64,000 nucleotides of DNA, taken from Methanoregula sp. UBA154. GTDB lineage: Archaea; Halobacteriota; Methanomicrobia; Methanomicrobiales; Methanospirillaceae. The stretch lies in assembly GCA_002502245.1 (NCBI GenBank), contig DAPW01000015.1, positions 169,333-233,332 on the forward strand. Direction: 5' to 3'. Shown one piece after another: positions 36,579-45,422 of this stretch. The first letter of the stretch is position 1; every line of letters begins with the position of its first letter. The notes under the pieces were generated by a model. The model was not told the DNA's origin, searched no databases, and was given only the letters and a program-made list of their open reading frames with translations. A program made the translations under genes and the position numbers.

Positions 36579-38354
36579 ATGAATGAAACACAATGCGGCC
36601 GGTATCTCGGCCTGATGCTCATCGCAACGCTCGTTTCCATGCCAATTTCTCCGGTTATGGCCGCAGGTACTGGAACTGAACCGTCAGATATCGCGGGCAC
36701 TCTGGAATCTATTGCTCTTTTCATCCCGCAAGAGAATATTGAGGCATTCGATCAGGATTCGCAGACACAAATCGAAGCGCCGGAAGCCCTGACAGACGTG
36801 CGTGGGATGAATATCGATTCTGCACTCGTAAACGCAACACCGTACTGGTTATATCTGGCAGCCGGGAAAAAGGAACAGCTGGCGCTGATCGATTTCATTC
36901 GGAGTGCCGATGCAGACTCAATGAAGAAGAGCGAATGGATACAGTTCCTCCAGACAATGTGGAAGAAATATCCACTGAAATTTAAGACGAAAGGATCATC
37001 TGCAACACTGACATTTCTCAAGCCAATAACAGAGTACACCTTAACGGAAAACGAGGTCTCAACGTTTGCAGAGATTGATAGGGTTATCACTGCTGACATG
37101 GTGAGAAACGCAGAACAAGAGGTTGGTGTCCAGTGGGCATATCCACAGCATGTAGATTTTATTACAATTGCAATGAAAAATGAAAACATCCCCGATGCGC
37201 TTAAGGGAATAGCAAACCAATCAGCACCGCAACCGGATTCATGGTATCCTTGGGATCCAACCGGAGTACTCGCCCGATCCATGAATCACGGCTACTTCAT
37301 AATGCAGTATCTCCCTACCGTGGAGGGACTGGGTTTTGCACCGCAAAATACCGGCACATATGCCTTATCCGCCAAGGTAAAGTACCTGCTGCATGATTAC
37401 AACGGAGCGTTCACCGATCTCGGGTACTCAAGCCATTTCATCACCGATCTCGGAAATCCATATCACACACCAAACCTGATTCTGGGGACATGGCCATCGT
37501 ACGATGATCCGTTCTCGACCGAGTCGAAAATTGTCCGGTATAAGAGATTACACGATGAATACGAGAGATTTGTAGCTGTGTTCTGGATCCAGGACACACT
37601 CCCGAATGGAAAAACCTTCAGCGACTATGCAAACGCGGCCACTGGTGCAACGATAATTATCGAACCGACAACGTCAGCAAAATATCATTCAATGGCATCG
37701 AGCCTTGATAGTGTCCCGTTGTATTATGCCTGTAGCTGGTACTATCTCTTCAACAGGAATTATGAATTTCAGAATAATCCGGCAATTATTAGAATAACCG
37801 CTGAGAGAGTTATTGCCTCAACAGAGAACACCCGCGGTCTCGTCCGCTTTGTGACCGGGGGTCAGGATCCGACACTGACCATAACTTCGTCCGCAGGGGA
37901 ACATGGTACCATTGCCCCGGAGGGTTCTGTTACAGTAATTTATGGCGAATCTCCGGAATTCACAATCAAGCCAGATGACGGCTATGTTGTTGATCAGATC
38001 CTTGTGGACGGTAATCCCGTGACAGAAAATCCATACACTTTCTCTGGTGTAACATCGGATCACACCATATCTGCCACATTCACTCAAACCAGCACTATTG
38101 GTGTCGGGAAACCGGGAATGTTCCTAACAGCAAAAGACCACCGTCCCTCCCAAGTCCCTAAGGATTTCATTATCAACTGTGTGGATGTCCCAGTCTCATG
38201 GGATGGTTCAGGTTCGGTCATATTATATAATGATACATGGGTTTACAGCCCCAGGATGGGTGCGGATGACGAGCTGGTTGTGACAACAGAAGACGGCTCA
38301 CTGACATTTACCGGACGGCAGTATATCGGGCAGGGCAGTCGGGCTGAATGTTGA
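36579..38354 (+). CDS. Secreted protein with zinc phospholipase C/P1 nuclease-like domain and InlB-type repeat; frameshift near the 3' end
   Basis: The frame gives 591 residues. A signal peptide (about 1-28) is followed by a helical domain with HDYNGAFTDLG, SSHFITDLGNPYHT and KRLHDEYERF, the His/Asp pattern of zinc-dependent phospholipase C and S1/P1 nuclease. Residues about 432-505 are a divergent InlB B-repeat (AGEHGTIAPEGSVTV..DDGYVVDQILVDG). A last beta domain stops abruptly at GQGSRAEC. In the +1 frame from 38341 the sequence continues smoothly as GLNVDVWIKAVSSSTAKSDI to a stop at 38493, so a single extra base near 38340 probably truncates the protein by about 50 residues, or is a sequencing error. 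AGGAG precedes ATG 36579. Confidence 0.75.
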   Translation: MNETQCGRYLGLMLIATLVSMPISPVMAAGTGTEPSDIAGTLESIALFIPQENIEAFDQDSQTQIEAPEALTDVRGMNIDSALVNATPYWLYLAAGKKEQLALIDFIRSADADSMKKSEWIQFLQTMWKKYPLKFKTKGSSATLTFLKPITEYTLTENEVSTFAEIDRVITADMVRNAEQEVGVQWAYPQHVDFITIAMKNENIPDALKGIANQSAPQPDSWYPWDPTGVLARSMNHGYFIMQYLPTVEGLGFAPQNTGTYALSAKVKYLLHDYNGAFTDLGYSSHFITDLGNPYHTPNLILGTWPSYDDPFSTESKIVRYKRLHDEYERFVAVFWIQDTLPNGKTFSDYANAATGATIIIEPTTSAKYHSMASSLDSVPLYYACSWYYLFNRNYEFQNNPAIIRITAERVIASTENTRGLVRFVTGGQDPTLTITSSAGEHGTIAPEGSVTVIYGESPEFTIKPDDGYVVDQILVDGNPVTENPYTFSGVTSDHTISATFTQTSTIGVGKPGMFLTAKDHRPSQVPKDFIINCVDVPVSWDGSGSVILYNDTWVYSPRMGADDELVVTTEDGSLTFTGRQYIGQGSRAEC

Positions 38355-38493
38355 TGTCTGGATCAAGGCAGTCAGCAGCAGTACTGCAAAAAGCGATATT
38401 TCTCAATCAATCGTACCGGATAACATGACAGTTATCAATAGCAGCATTCAGCAAATTTCCGGGACACCAGTTGATATAAAACCGGCAGGTTAG
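38341..38493 (+). other. Displaced 3' end of the 36579 gene (+1 frame)
   Basis: Fifty codons, uninterrupted, continue the last domain of the gene above after a presumed one-base insertion. They end KPAG and stop TAG. No start codon or ribosome binding site of their own is present. Confidence 0.6.
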
Positions 38494-38618
38494 ACCGGAA
38501 ATACACCATCTGTCTTCATTTTTCCGCCATCTCTTCCTTAAAACAAAAGAACACATTCCGAAGAATCACAAGTATCGAAGGGATTCTCGACAATTAAAAA
38601 GAGAGAGTGTTGTAGTAT

Positions 38619-39824
38619 CTACGGGGCATTTCGTTTCTTGATCATCTCGAGCGCTTCGAACGCTTCCTTGCGTACCGCAGGATTTTCGTCGGAGAGCATG
38701 CCGGCCAAGTGGTCGACAGCCTTCTGGTCGCCGATCTCACCGAGCAGGAGGACCGCACGTTTCCGGACATCCACCCGCTCGTCCTTGAGCACCATGATGA
38801 GCGGTGTTGTTGCGGGCTGCCCGAGCATCCAGAGCGCTTCCATGGCGCTCGTCCTCGGGCGTATCTCTCCCTCGCGGAATACCTGCATGAGCGGGGCAAT
38901 CGCCGGAACCCCGAGAGCAGCAAGGGACCTGACGGCCTCGATCCGGACCAGCCTCTCGGGATCATTGAGTGCGGTGATGACGGGGGTGATCGCCTTCGTA
39001 TTCCCGATCTGGCCGAGTACTTCCATGGCACCCCTGCGGATGCCGGGATGCTGATTCTCGAGCGCACGTATCAGGGAATCCACAGCAGGTTCGCCGATGG
39101 TGACGAGTGCGAGCGATGCCCTCCGGCAGACGTCCTCGTTCGGGTCCACCAGCGCCCGGATGAGCGGTTCGATGGCATGATCACCCAGGGAACAGAGGGT
39201 GGCCATCACGGCCATCCGCACGTTCTCCTTTGCGTCATTGAGGGACTCGATCAGGGGCCCGACTGCCGCCGGGTCGCCGATGCGGCCGAGCGCAATGGCA
39301 CTCTCGTTCCGGACGCCGGCGTCCGGGTCTTTTAAGGACTCGACAATCCGGGGGACAGCCTGGCTCTCGCCGATAATCCCGAGGGCCTGCACGGCACCCC
39401 GGCGGATCAGGGGGTGGCCATGCCTTGTTGCCTGGATGAGGGGGCCGACTGCCGGCGCTCCGATCAGCTGGAGTGCCCGGATGGTCTCCTGGCGGACGTC
39501 ATCGCCCGGTTCGTCCAGTGCTGCAATCAGCGGGCTGATGGCGGGGATCCCGATCTTGCCGAGCGTATCGGCAGAACCACGGCGGATGATCCAGTACTCG
39601 TCCCTGAGCCCCCGGATCAGGGGTTCGATGAATGGCTCGCCAAGGTCACCGACCGAACGGACCGCGGCCCAGCGGGCATCGAGGTCACCCTCGTTCAGCG
39701 ACCGCAGGAAATTGTCCGTCCGCTCTTTCTGCGCCTGGAGGTGTGCCTCCTCCCGTTCACGCCCCCCCTCCTCATCACCTTTTCCGGATTTCAGGATATT
39801 GCCGAGTTTATTGATAATACCCAT
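38619..39824 (-). CDS. HEAT-repeat (PBS lyase type) protein
   Basis: A 401-residue protein built from about twelve HEAT-like repeats of 31 residues after a charged, Glu-rich N terminus (1-60). Each repeat follows the plan 'VR..A..ALG.IGDP.AV.PLI.AL.D', for example RRGAVQALGIIGESQAVPRI and RNESAIALGRIGDPAAVGPL. Such solenoids are protein-protein or nucleic-acid scaffolds; despite the family name there is no reason to expect phycobilin lyase activity in a methanogen. A shorter relative, with about five repeats, is at 58647. The start ATG is at 39824. Confidence 0.85.
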   Translation of the reverse strand: MGIINKLGNILKSGKGDEEGGREREEAHLQAQKERTDNFLRSLNEGDLDARWAAVRSVGDLGEPFIEPLIRGLRDEYWIIRRGSADTLGKIGIPAISPLIAALDEPGDDVRQETIRALQLIGAPAVGPLIQATRHGHPLIRRGAVQALGIIGESQAVPRIVESLKDPDAGVRNESAIALGRIGDPAAVGPLIESLNDAKENVRMAVMATLCSLGDHAIEPLIRALVDPNEDVCRRASLALVTIGEPAVDSLIRALENQHPGIRRGAMEVLGQIGNTKAITPVITALNDPERLVRIEAVRSLAALGVPAIAPLMQVFREGEIRPRTSAMEALWMLGQPATTPLIMVLKDERVDVRKRAVLLLGEIGDQKAVDHLAGMLSDENPAVRKEAFEALEMIKKRNAP

Positions 39825-40123
39825 AAGGATTCCCGGACGAATATTAGTGTAAAATCATTCAAATAGGTATCGGATACTCAATTCATCGGATTCCACCGCT
39901 CCCGTCATTTTCAGCGGCCTGCAGGAAAAACGGGAAGGAAATTTCGTTTTTTTACCCGGGTTTACCTGCACCACGGGAGTGCTGAAGAAACCAAAAAAGG
40001 AGGTCCGGATATTCCGGTCACCGTCATTCAGGCCTATCGGATGGAGCCCGGGGGAATTGCCCAAAAAGATTGCCGGCAGGATGTGAAGGACCACAACGTC
40101 CCGGGTGCCCGGGAAAAACGTTG

Positions 40124-41026
40124 TTATGAAGCGTATCCTATGGTGAACTGCGACGAGCCCGAGGCGGTCTTGGGCACATCGCTTGCGTACACGGTGTAGA
40201 TCCCGGTCGGCATGGCGCTCTCTGTGGTATACCGGTAACTCCAGGTCTGATCAGCCATGACCGAGAAGGTACCGAGACTGATCCCGCCGGCATACCGTTC
40301 GGGACCGAACAGCACCAGCTCGACATTCGGGGCGCCGGTCGTGCACCTGCCGGAAAGGGTGATGGTCTCTCCCTTCGGAACGGCATACCTGCTCGGGATG
40401 ACGGTGACTTCGCCATTGCCGATCACCGTGAACGAGACCCGGTCGGATATGGTCGGTCCTGCATCACTCGCGACGATGGTATAGGTTCCTGACTGGATTT
40501 TGGTCCCCGGGTTCCACGTAAAGCTCCAGGCGCTGGCCGCACCGGGTTTTACCTGGTCGAGGACAATACCGTTCGCATAGTAACCGGGACCCAGCAGGGT
40601 CAGGACCACGCTGCCCGTGCCCGTGTAGATCCCGGAGAACGTGTTGGTGTCCCCGACAATCATCCGCTCCCGGCTGGCCCGGACCGTCACCGTTGCCGGT
40701 GCGGCTGCGGTTTGACCGGTATCCACCGGCTGCTGCGAAACCGGCCGGGCTGACAGGGCTGCAAAATAATTCGATGTTCCCGAAGCTACCGTGATGATAT
40801 CTTTCCGGTTCTCATACCCGGTCAGACGGTATTCGAGCGTATGATTTCCGGGTTCGATTCCGGGGATCGTGCCAGGCGTACTTCCCCGGTACTGGTTGTC
40901 GAGGTAGATCTCTGCGCCGGCCGGTGATGAGGTGAGCTGGAGTGTCCCTTTCTCAGCAGGCTGACCGGTGATGCACCCTGCCAGCAGGATACTGACGAAG
41001 ATGAGGATGAGAATTTTACGGATCAT
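40124..41026 (-). CDS. PEGA-domain lipoprotein with two extracellular Ig-like domains
   Basis: A 300-residue exported lipoprotein: signal peptide with lipobox LLAGC (Cys18), then a PEGA domain (about 26-95) with the signature SSPAGAEIYLDNQYRGSTP and EPGNHTLEYRLTGY. Two tandem beta-sandwich domains follow (about 115-205 and 205-300), both including a 'LLGPGYYANG' or 'LFGPERYAGG' strand, so they are internal duplicates of the type found in Methanomicrobiales S-layer proteins. The ATG at 41026 is taken; a GTG at 41047 in frame is an alternative, since the TATA box CCTATATAACG at 41067-41077 places the transcription start near 41047. It is probably a surface protein. Confidence 0.82.
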   Translation of the reverse strand: MIRKILILIFVSILLAGCITGQPAEKGTLQLTSSPAGAEIYLDNQYRGSTPGTIPGIEPGNHTLEYRLTGYENRKDIITVASGTSNYFAALSARPVSQQPVDTGQTAAAPATVTVRASRERMIVGDTNTFSGIYTGTGSVVLTLLGPGYYANGIVLDQVKPGAASAWSFTWNPGTKIQSGTYTIVASDAGPTISDRVSFTVIGNGEVTVIPSRYAVPKGETITLSGRCTTGAPNVELVLFGPERYAGGISLGTFSVMADQTWSYRYTTESAMPTGIYTVYASDVPKTASGSSQFTIGYAS

Positions 41027-41066
41027 GGTTCGCCACGTACTTCTCACGATAACCGTTATTTCGGAG

Positions 41067-41077
41067 CGTTATATAGG
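41067..41077 (-). promoter_or_regulatory. TATA box of the PEGA lipoprotein gene
   Basis: CCTATATAACG on the minus strand, about 45 nt before the ATG at 41026 and 25 nt before the alternative GTG at 41047. Confidence 0.5.
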
Positions 41078-41145
41078 TTTGTACCCGGTAAAATTCATGC
41101 AGGATCCTCAGACGCTCTCTGAGGTTTCACTCCCCAACGCTCGTG

Positions 41146-41277
41146 GCATCACCCATTGCGATAACAACGTATTACCTGAAACAGAATCGTGGTCATCGTA
41201 ATGCGTCCCGTCCCCAATCGGGGGACCGGTGGCGCAGGATGGAGGGATCGTACCCCTTGAAAAACCACGGTTTCTCC
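41146..41277 (+). repeat. Dispersed repeat B, copy 2
   Basis: Matches copy 1 at 23464-23590 and, inverted, copy 3 at 58047-58178. The 3' half, from CCCC-AATC-GGGG to TTGAAAAACCACGGTTTCTCC, is the best-conserved part. It takes up most of the 330-nt gap between the PEGA gene and cofD, which otherwise shows no gene. Confidence 0.7.
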
Positions 41278-41356
41278 AGCGCATGGATTTGCAAAATAAA
41301 CGGGCTGCATTTCCCCGTGCCCGCGAGACCCTGAACGAGTGGCAGGGAGGGGAGTG

Positions 41357-42259
41357 TCAGCGTTTATCGATCAGTGACAGGATGTTGCGTGCGAACGCGA
41401 TGCTCTTGTCCTCGTCCGTCATCAGCGTGTCGAACCTGACTGAGTGGCTCACCTGGACCTCGTCGCGGATATCCTGCACGAAGATGTCCGCAATCCCGCC
41501 GTAACAGTTAAAGGTCCCGGTTGCACTCGGTTCGTACCCGGCTGCTTCCATCAGGGCGCCGGCCGGCCCGCTGACCGGGGCATGGCCGATGAACGGGCTG
41601 ACGACGACAACAAACTTGTCCTTCAGTGCCGGTTTCAGCCCGTCACAGGCAAGGATCGGCCCGATGCTCGTTATGGGATTGGAAGGCCCGATCACGACCG
41701 CGTCGCTCGCCTCAATGGCCGAGAGGACCTCCTCGGTTGCTACGGGAGGTTCATGAAAGCTGCGGACCACCTTCCGGATATCGATCTTCCCCTTCGCCCG
41801 GATCCAGTATTCCTGGAAATGGATCGCACCGAGATCGGTCACCACCTGCGTGGTAACCTCCGTGTCCGTCATCGGGAGCACGGTCTCGCGGACACCGAAG
41901 CGCTCGCACAGGACTTTGGTCACGTTGGTGAGCCGGATGCCGTTTTTGAGCATCCCTCCCCTCGCGATATGGACGGCCCGGTCCCGGTCGCCGATGGCAA
42001 TGAACTCGTCAAGACCGAGGCGCGTTGCCTCGTCATGGGTGGTGAAGGTGTCGTTCCGTATCCCCCACCATGTATCGGTATTGAGGATGCCGGAGAAGAG
42101 GTACATGACCGTGTCGATATCCGGCGACAGGTGGTTTCCCGATATCCAGATGTCCTCCGCCGTGTTGACGATCACCGCAATCTCGTGCCGGTCCATCACT
42201 TTCTGCATGCCCCGCAGCAGCTTCGGGGTGCCCGTCCCACCCGAAAGAAACGTGATCAT
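41357..42259 (-). CDS. cofD: CofD, 2-phospho-L-lactate transferase
   Basis: A 300-residue enzyme of F420 biosynthesis that joins Fo to a phospholactyl (or enolpyruvyl) donor to make F420-0 (or its dehydro form). The N terminus FLSGGTGTPKLLRGM is the glycine-rich loop of the family. NTAEDIWISGNHLSPDIDTVMY, GDRDRAVHIAR and GPSNPITSIGPIL are further CofD hallmarks and line the nucleotide and Fo site. The start ATG at 42259 lies only 47 nt from the divergent HD gene, with a TATA-like CATATACA upstream, so the mRNA is probably leaderless. It complements CofH at 8521-9606 in the same window. Confidence 0.94.
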   Translation of the reverse strand: MITFLSGGTGTPKLLRGMQKVMDRHEIAVIVNTAEDIWISGNHLSPDIDTVMYLFSGILNTDTWWGIRNDTFTTHDEATRLGLDEFIAIGDRDRAVHIARGGMLKNGIRLTNVTKVLCERFGVRETVLPMTDTEVTTQVVTDLGAIHFQEYWIRAKGKIDIRKVVRSFHEPPVATEEVLSAIEASDAVVIGPSNPITSIGPILACDGLKPALKDKFVVVVSPFIGHAPVSGPAGALMEAAGYEPSATGTFNCYGGIADIFVQDIRDEVQVSHSVRFDTLMTDEDKSIAFARNILSLIDKR

Positions 42260-42306
42260 TACTCAATACTTTTATGCCATGTATATGAAGATTCTTTAGT
42301 GAACTT
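42260..42306. promoter_or_regulatory. Compact divergent promoter between cofD and the HD gene
   Basis: Only 47 nt separate the start codons. GTATATGAA (42281-42289) reads as a TATA-like box on both strands (the minus strand gives TTCATATAC), about 25 nt from each start. Both transcripts would be leaderless and share control. Confidence 0.4.
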
Positions 42307-43509
42307 GTGAAAATTATCAAGGACCCGGTCCATGGTTATGTTGAAGTGGAGGACTTTTCGCTTGCCCTGCTTGACTCGCTGCCGCTCCAGCGCCTCCGCT
42401 ACATCCGGCAGCTCGGGTTCTCCTATCTCGTCTATCCCGGGGCCAACCACACGCGGTTCGAGCACTCGCTTGGTACGATGTTTCTTGCCGATGTAGCCGC
42501 CCGCCGCTTCGGGCTTTCCGAAAAAGACCGTACGCTCGTGGTTGCGGCCGGGCTCCTCCATGACATCGGCCACGGGCCGTTCTCCCATGCCAGCGAGCCC
42601 CTGATGGAACAGTTCCTCCACACGACCCATGACGATATCGAACGGATCGTCAGACAGGGGACCGGCGCCCTGCTCCAGGAACACGGGCTCGATCCTGCCG
42701 AGCTCTGCAGCATTGTGAAAGGAACCCATCGCCTCTCGGGGATCATCCATGGGGACCTCGATGTCGACCGGATGGACTACCTGCTCCGCGATGCCTACTA
42801 TACCGGCGCCCCGTACGGCACGGTGGATGCCCAGCGGTTGATCCGGCACCTGATCCAGACCCCGGAGGGGGAGACCGTTCTCGATGAGAACGGGGTGAAT
42901 GCCGCCGAGTCGCTCCTGATCGCGCGGACCCTCATGCGGCCGAGCGTGTACTTCCACCACGTGAGCCGCATCGGCGAGAGCATGTTCCAGCTCGCGGTAC
43001 TGGAGCATACGAAGGGCGGGAATGAAGAAGCGATCCGGCAGCTCATGGCCATGGATGACCCGGCGTGCATGCATGCCCTGCGCACATCGCAAATCCCCGT
43101 TACCCGCGAGCTTGCAGACCGGCTGTACGGTCGCCGGCTCTACAAGCGGGCGCTGTTTGCCACCACCGACCAGGTGAATACCCCGGCATTCCATACCGGT
43201 GTACCGATCTGGACCTGCCGGGACTTTGCGGAGCGGATCGCGGAGACCGCCGGCCTCAGGCCCCACGAGGTGCTGGTTGACATCCCGGCCGTCCCGCGGG
43301 AGTTGTCCCTCGGGGTGCGGGTGAAGAACCGGCACGCGGTGGTCAGTCTCGAGGAGTTCTCGCCCCGCATCCGTACCCTGAACGCGACCCGGCGCGAGCA
43401 GTGGCGCCTCGGGGTCTATACGCTCCCGGAACACTGCGAAGCCGTGGCGGAAGCGGGGTGTACGGTGCTCCACATCCGCAAACCTACCCGGCAGGACACG
43501 CTGTTCTAA
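42307..43509 (+). CDS. HD-domain phosphohydrolase (SAMHD1/dGTPase-like)
   Basis: A 400-residue metal-dependent hydrolase. HTRFEHSLGT (about 50-59) provides the first His, LLHDIGHGPFSHASE (about 83-97) contains the HD pair, and DRMDYLLRDAYYTG (about 156-169) the last Asp, as in the SAMHD1/YdhJ group. The initial motif DPVHGYVEVEDFSLALLDSL is also typical. Relatives cleave dNTPs or other phosphorylated nucleosides; the substrate here is untested. Start GTG 42307 lies near a TATA-like element. Cells regulate dNTP supply, so linkage to replication is possible but not shown. cofD is divergent. Confidence 0.87.
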   Translation: MKIIKDPVHGYVEVEDFSLALLDSLPLQRLRYIRQLGFSYLVYPGANHTRFEHSLGTMFLADVAARRFGLSEKDRTLVVAAGLLHDIGHGPFSHASEPLMEQFLHTTHDDIERIVRQGTGALLQEHGLDPAELCSIVKGTHRLSGIIHGDLDVDRMDYLLRDAYYTGAPYGTVDAQRLIRHLIQTPEGETVLDENGVNAAESLLIARTLMRPSVYFHHVSRIGESMFQLAVLEHTKGGNEEAIRQLMAMDDPACMHALRTSQIPVTRELADRLYGRRLYKRALFATTDQVNTPAFHTGVPIWTCRDFAERIAETAGLRPHEVLVDIPAVPRELSLGVRVKNRHAVVSLEEFSPRIRTLNATRREQWRLGVYTLPEHCEAVAEAGCTVLHIRKPTRQDTLF

Positions 43510-43582
43510 AGCGGGATTACCAGGCTCGCGTTCGGATCAGGAAATAAACAATAATATAACCCAAACCCCTAAAATCACCCAT

Positions 43583-44059
43583 ATGAAGTTCCCTGTAATC
43601 TGCATGCTGGTCCTTGCGGGCGTCCTGATCGCGGGGTGCACCAGCACCCCGGCACCCACGGCAGTTACCCCCGAACCGACCACGGTTCCGGCGACACCCG
43701 TAGTGCAAACCACCTCGTCCCAGCCGGTTTTCACCCTTGGCAGTCACTATCTTGAAGATCCCGGCGGCTATCTGCTTCTGACGGATAACGATACGATTGT
43801 GAAAGAGTTCCGGGTAGATAGTACTTCCTGGGGTATATACTTCAAAGTCCTGCCATTGAATGATAATTTACAGTATTGTTGGTTCGAAGTTGATGTTACG
43901 AATGTTGATATGGGGACTACGGAACGTTTTGGGTATGGACGAGAACGTTCCCTTGAATTGGAACAATGGATTCCGATGTACCGGGAAGGTCCCTACAGAC
44001 TGACGATGAGAGGCAACAACGTGAAAGTATGGCTGACGGCGGCCAAGCGGAACCCGTGA
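43583..44059 (+). CDS. Small secreted lipoprotein, unknown family
   Basis: A 158-residue exported protein: signal peptide and lipobox LIAGC (Cys19), a Thr/Pro-rich linker (about 20-50) and a beta-rich domain of about 105 residues (for example EVDVTNVDMGTTERFGYG). No known family. A TATA-like AATAATATAACC (43551-43562) is centred 26 nt before the ATG, so the mRNA is probably leaderless, starting at or next to the ATG. The membrane-anchored protein at 44079 follows after 19 nt and is probably in the same operon. Confidence 0.72.
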   Translation: MKFPVICMLVLAGVLIAGCTSTPAPTAVTPEPTTVPATPVVQTTSSQPVFTLGSHYLEDPGGYLLLTDNDTIVKEFRVDSTSWGIYFKVLPLNDNLQYCWFEVDVTNVDMGTTERFGYGRERSLELEQWIPMYREGPYRLTMRGNNVKVWLTAAKRNP

Positions 44060-44078
44060 ACAAGGTGGACGTGCTGAT

Positions 44079-44525
44079 ATGTTTGAAGACTGGCTCGTAG
44101 TAACCTGCGGCGTGGTGGTGGTCATCATTGTCGCTGCGCTGGCCCTTTTGCAGCTCCGCAGGGCCGAGCGCCGGATGCATGAGAACACCCACAAGCTCCG
44201 GGTCTATTCGGATCTCCTGAATGCAATTACGGAGCTGAACCTTTCCGGCAGTGATCCCTACAAGACGGACATTGCCAAGAAGAACCTGGCACTGACCCTC
44301 AACCGCCTGAACCTCGTGGGGAGTATCGGGGTGCTGAAGAGCACGAACGACCTGCTCGATTTCCTGAACGAGCACAAGGACAAGGAGTTCGATCCCCTCC
44401 GGCTCCACAATATCCTCAATACGCTCGTTATCGAAGCACGCCGGGACCTCAACCCGTCCCATGCCCGGAAAGTTGAGGAAGCCCGGGTCCGGTTCCGGTT
44501 CTTTGCGCCACCCCGGAACAAGTAA
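44079..44525 (+). CDS. Membrane-anchored hypothetical protein
   Basis: A 148-residue protein: one N-terminal membrane helix (about 7-27) and a 115-residue, strongly helical cytoplasmic part with conserved-looking LLNAITELNLSG and DLLDFLNEHKDKEFD segments. It resembles small membrane-anchored proteins found in many prokaryotes but carries no named domain. It is linked to the lipoprotein gene 19 nt upstream; one faces out, the other in, which would fit a membrane pair but nothing more is known. Confidence 0.65.
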   Translation: MFEDWLVVTCGVVVVIIVAALALLQLRRAERRMHENTHKLRVYSDLLNAITELNLSGSDPYKTDIAKKNLALTLNRLNLVGSIGVLKSTNDLLDFLNEHKDKEFDPLRLHNILNTLVIEARRDLNPSHARKVEEARVRFRFFAPPRNK

Positions 44526-44867
44526 TACTCCTTTTCTCAGACTGCTTGCAGGATTTGGAAAAACGCCGTGGTGCTTATGAGCGTGACCCCCGCTCTCCCC
44601 TGGATGGGGAGGCAGCCCACGGGGTGTTCCCCTGACCCCCTGTTCGTTTTTCCGGGTTTTTCCCCAAAATACTTTTTCACTATAGTGCATGTATTGAAAA
44701 CCGTTCCATCGCAAACGCCCACGGGGGCAGATGGCGTGGGGGGCGACATTTTTGTCACAAATCCTCTCATCATATTCCCGTCACAACAATCGTTCCCTGG
44801 ACCCGGTCACAAACTCTTTTTATCACAACTCCGACATTGGTATCACAGGAGAGGCGATTCGGCAACC
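44526..44867. other. Intergenic region with hairpins and the ubiX promoter
   Basis: No gene is supported. A hairpin CGCCCACG..CGTGGGGGGCG lies at 44717-44751 and GACATTTTTGTC at 44746-44757. Before them is a C/G-rich stretch (44585-44645), including CTCCCCTGGATGGGGAG. CTTTTTATC at 44815-44823 is a TATA-like box about 48 nt before the ubiX ATG. The region may carry a small structured RNA or a leader. Confidence 0.4.
44815..44824 (+). promoter_or_regulatory. TATA-like promoter of the ubiX operon
   Basis: CTTTTTATCA, centred 48 nt before the ubiX ATG, would start transcription near 44845, just before the AGGAGAGG. Confidence 0.4.
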
Positions 44868-45422
44868 ATGAAAAAAGAGATCGTAGTCGGAGTAACGGGC
44901 GCAAGCGGGGCGGTCTATGCCCGCCGCCTGCTCGAGGTGCTCTGCAGGGATGCAAAGGTCCATGTCATTGTCTCGGATATTGCGGCAAAGATCGCCGGTC
45001 ACGAGGGCATCTCGTTTGAGGGCCTGAATGCCGAGTACCACGGGAACGACAAGCTCTTTGCCTCGATCGCAAGCGGGTCCCACAAGTACGACGGCATGGT
45101 AGTGATTCCCTGCAGTTCCAAGACCCTTGCGGCCATCGCGAACGGCTATGCCGACAACCTGATCACCCGCACCGCGGATGTCTGTCTGAAGGAGCACCGC
45201 ACCTGCATCCTTGTCACCCGCGAGATGCCGCTCTCGAAGATACATTTAAAGAATATGCTGGCTGCGGAGGAGGCTGGCGCGACCATCATGCCGGCAAGCC
45301 CCGGGTTCTATACCCGGCCGCAGACGATCGACGACCTCGTGGACATGGTAGTGGCCCGCGTGCTGGACCATCTCGGGGTGGAACACAACCTTGCACCGCG
45401 CTGGAGTGGTTCCGATGCGTGA
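44868..45422 (+). CDS. ubiX: UbiX-family flavin prenyltransferase
   Basis: A 184-residue flavoprotein. UbiX-type enzymes attach dimethylallyl to FMN and give prenylated FMN, the cofactor of UbiD decarboxylases. The N terminus VGVTGASGAVYARRLLEVL and PCSSKTLAAIANGYADNLITRTADVCLKE hold the FMN- and phosphate-binding residues; VTREMPLSKIHLKNM completes the family signature. AGGAGAGG lies 13 nt before ATG 44868. The next gene, a UbiD-family decarboxylase, overlaps its end by 8 nt, so the cofactor maker and its client are made together. Confidence 0.93.
   Translation: MKKEIVVGVTGASGAVYARRLLEVLCRDAKVHVIVSDIAAKIAGHEGISFEGLNAEYHGNDKLFASIASGSHKYDGMVVIPCSSKTLAAIANGYADNLITRTADVCLKEHRTCILVTREMPLSKIHLKNMLAAEEAGATIMPASPGFYTRPQTIDDLVDMVVARVLDHLGVEHNLAPRWSGSDA

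Noticed and set aside
40845..40870. GGGTTCGATTCCGGGG, a tRNA T-arm look-alike
   Set aside because: It lies inside the PEGA-domain coding region on the opposite strand and no acceptor stem or anticodon arm surrounds it.
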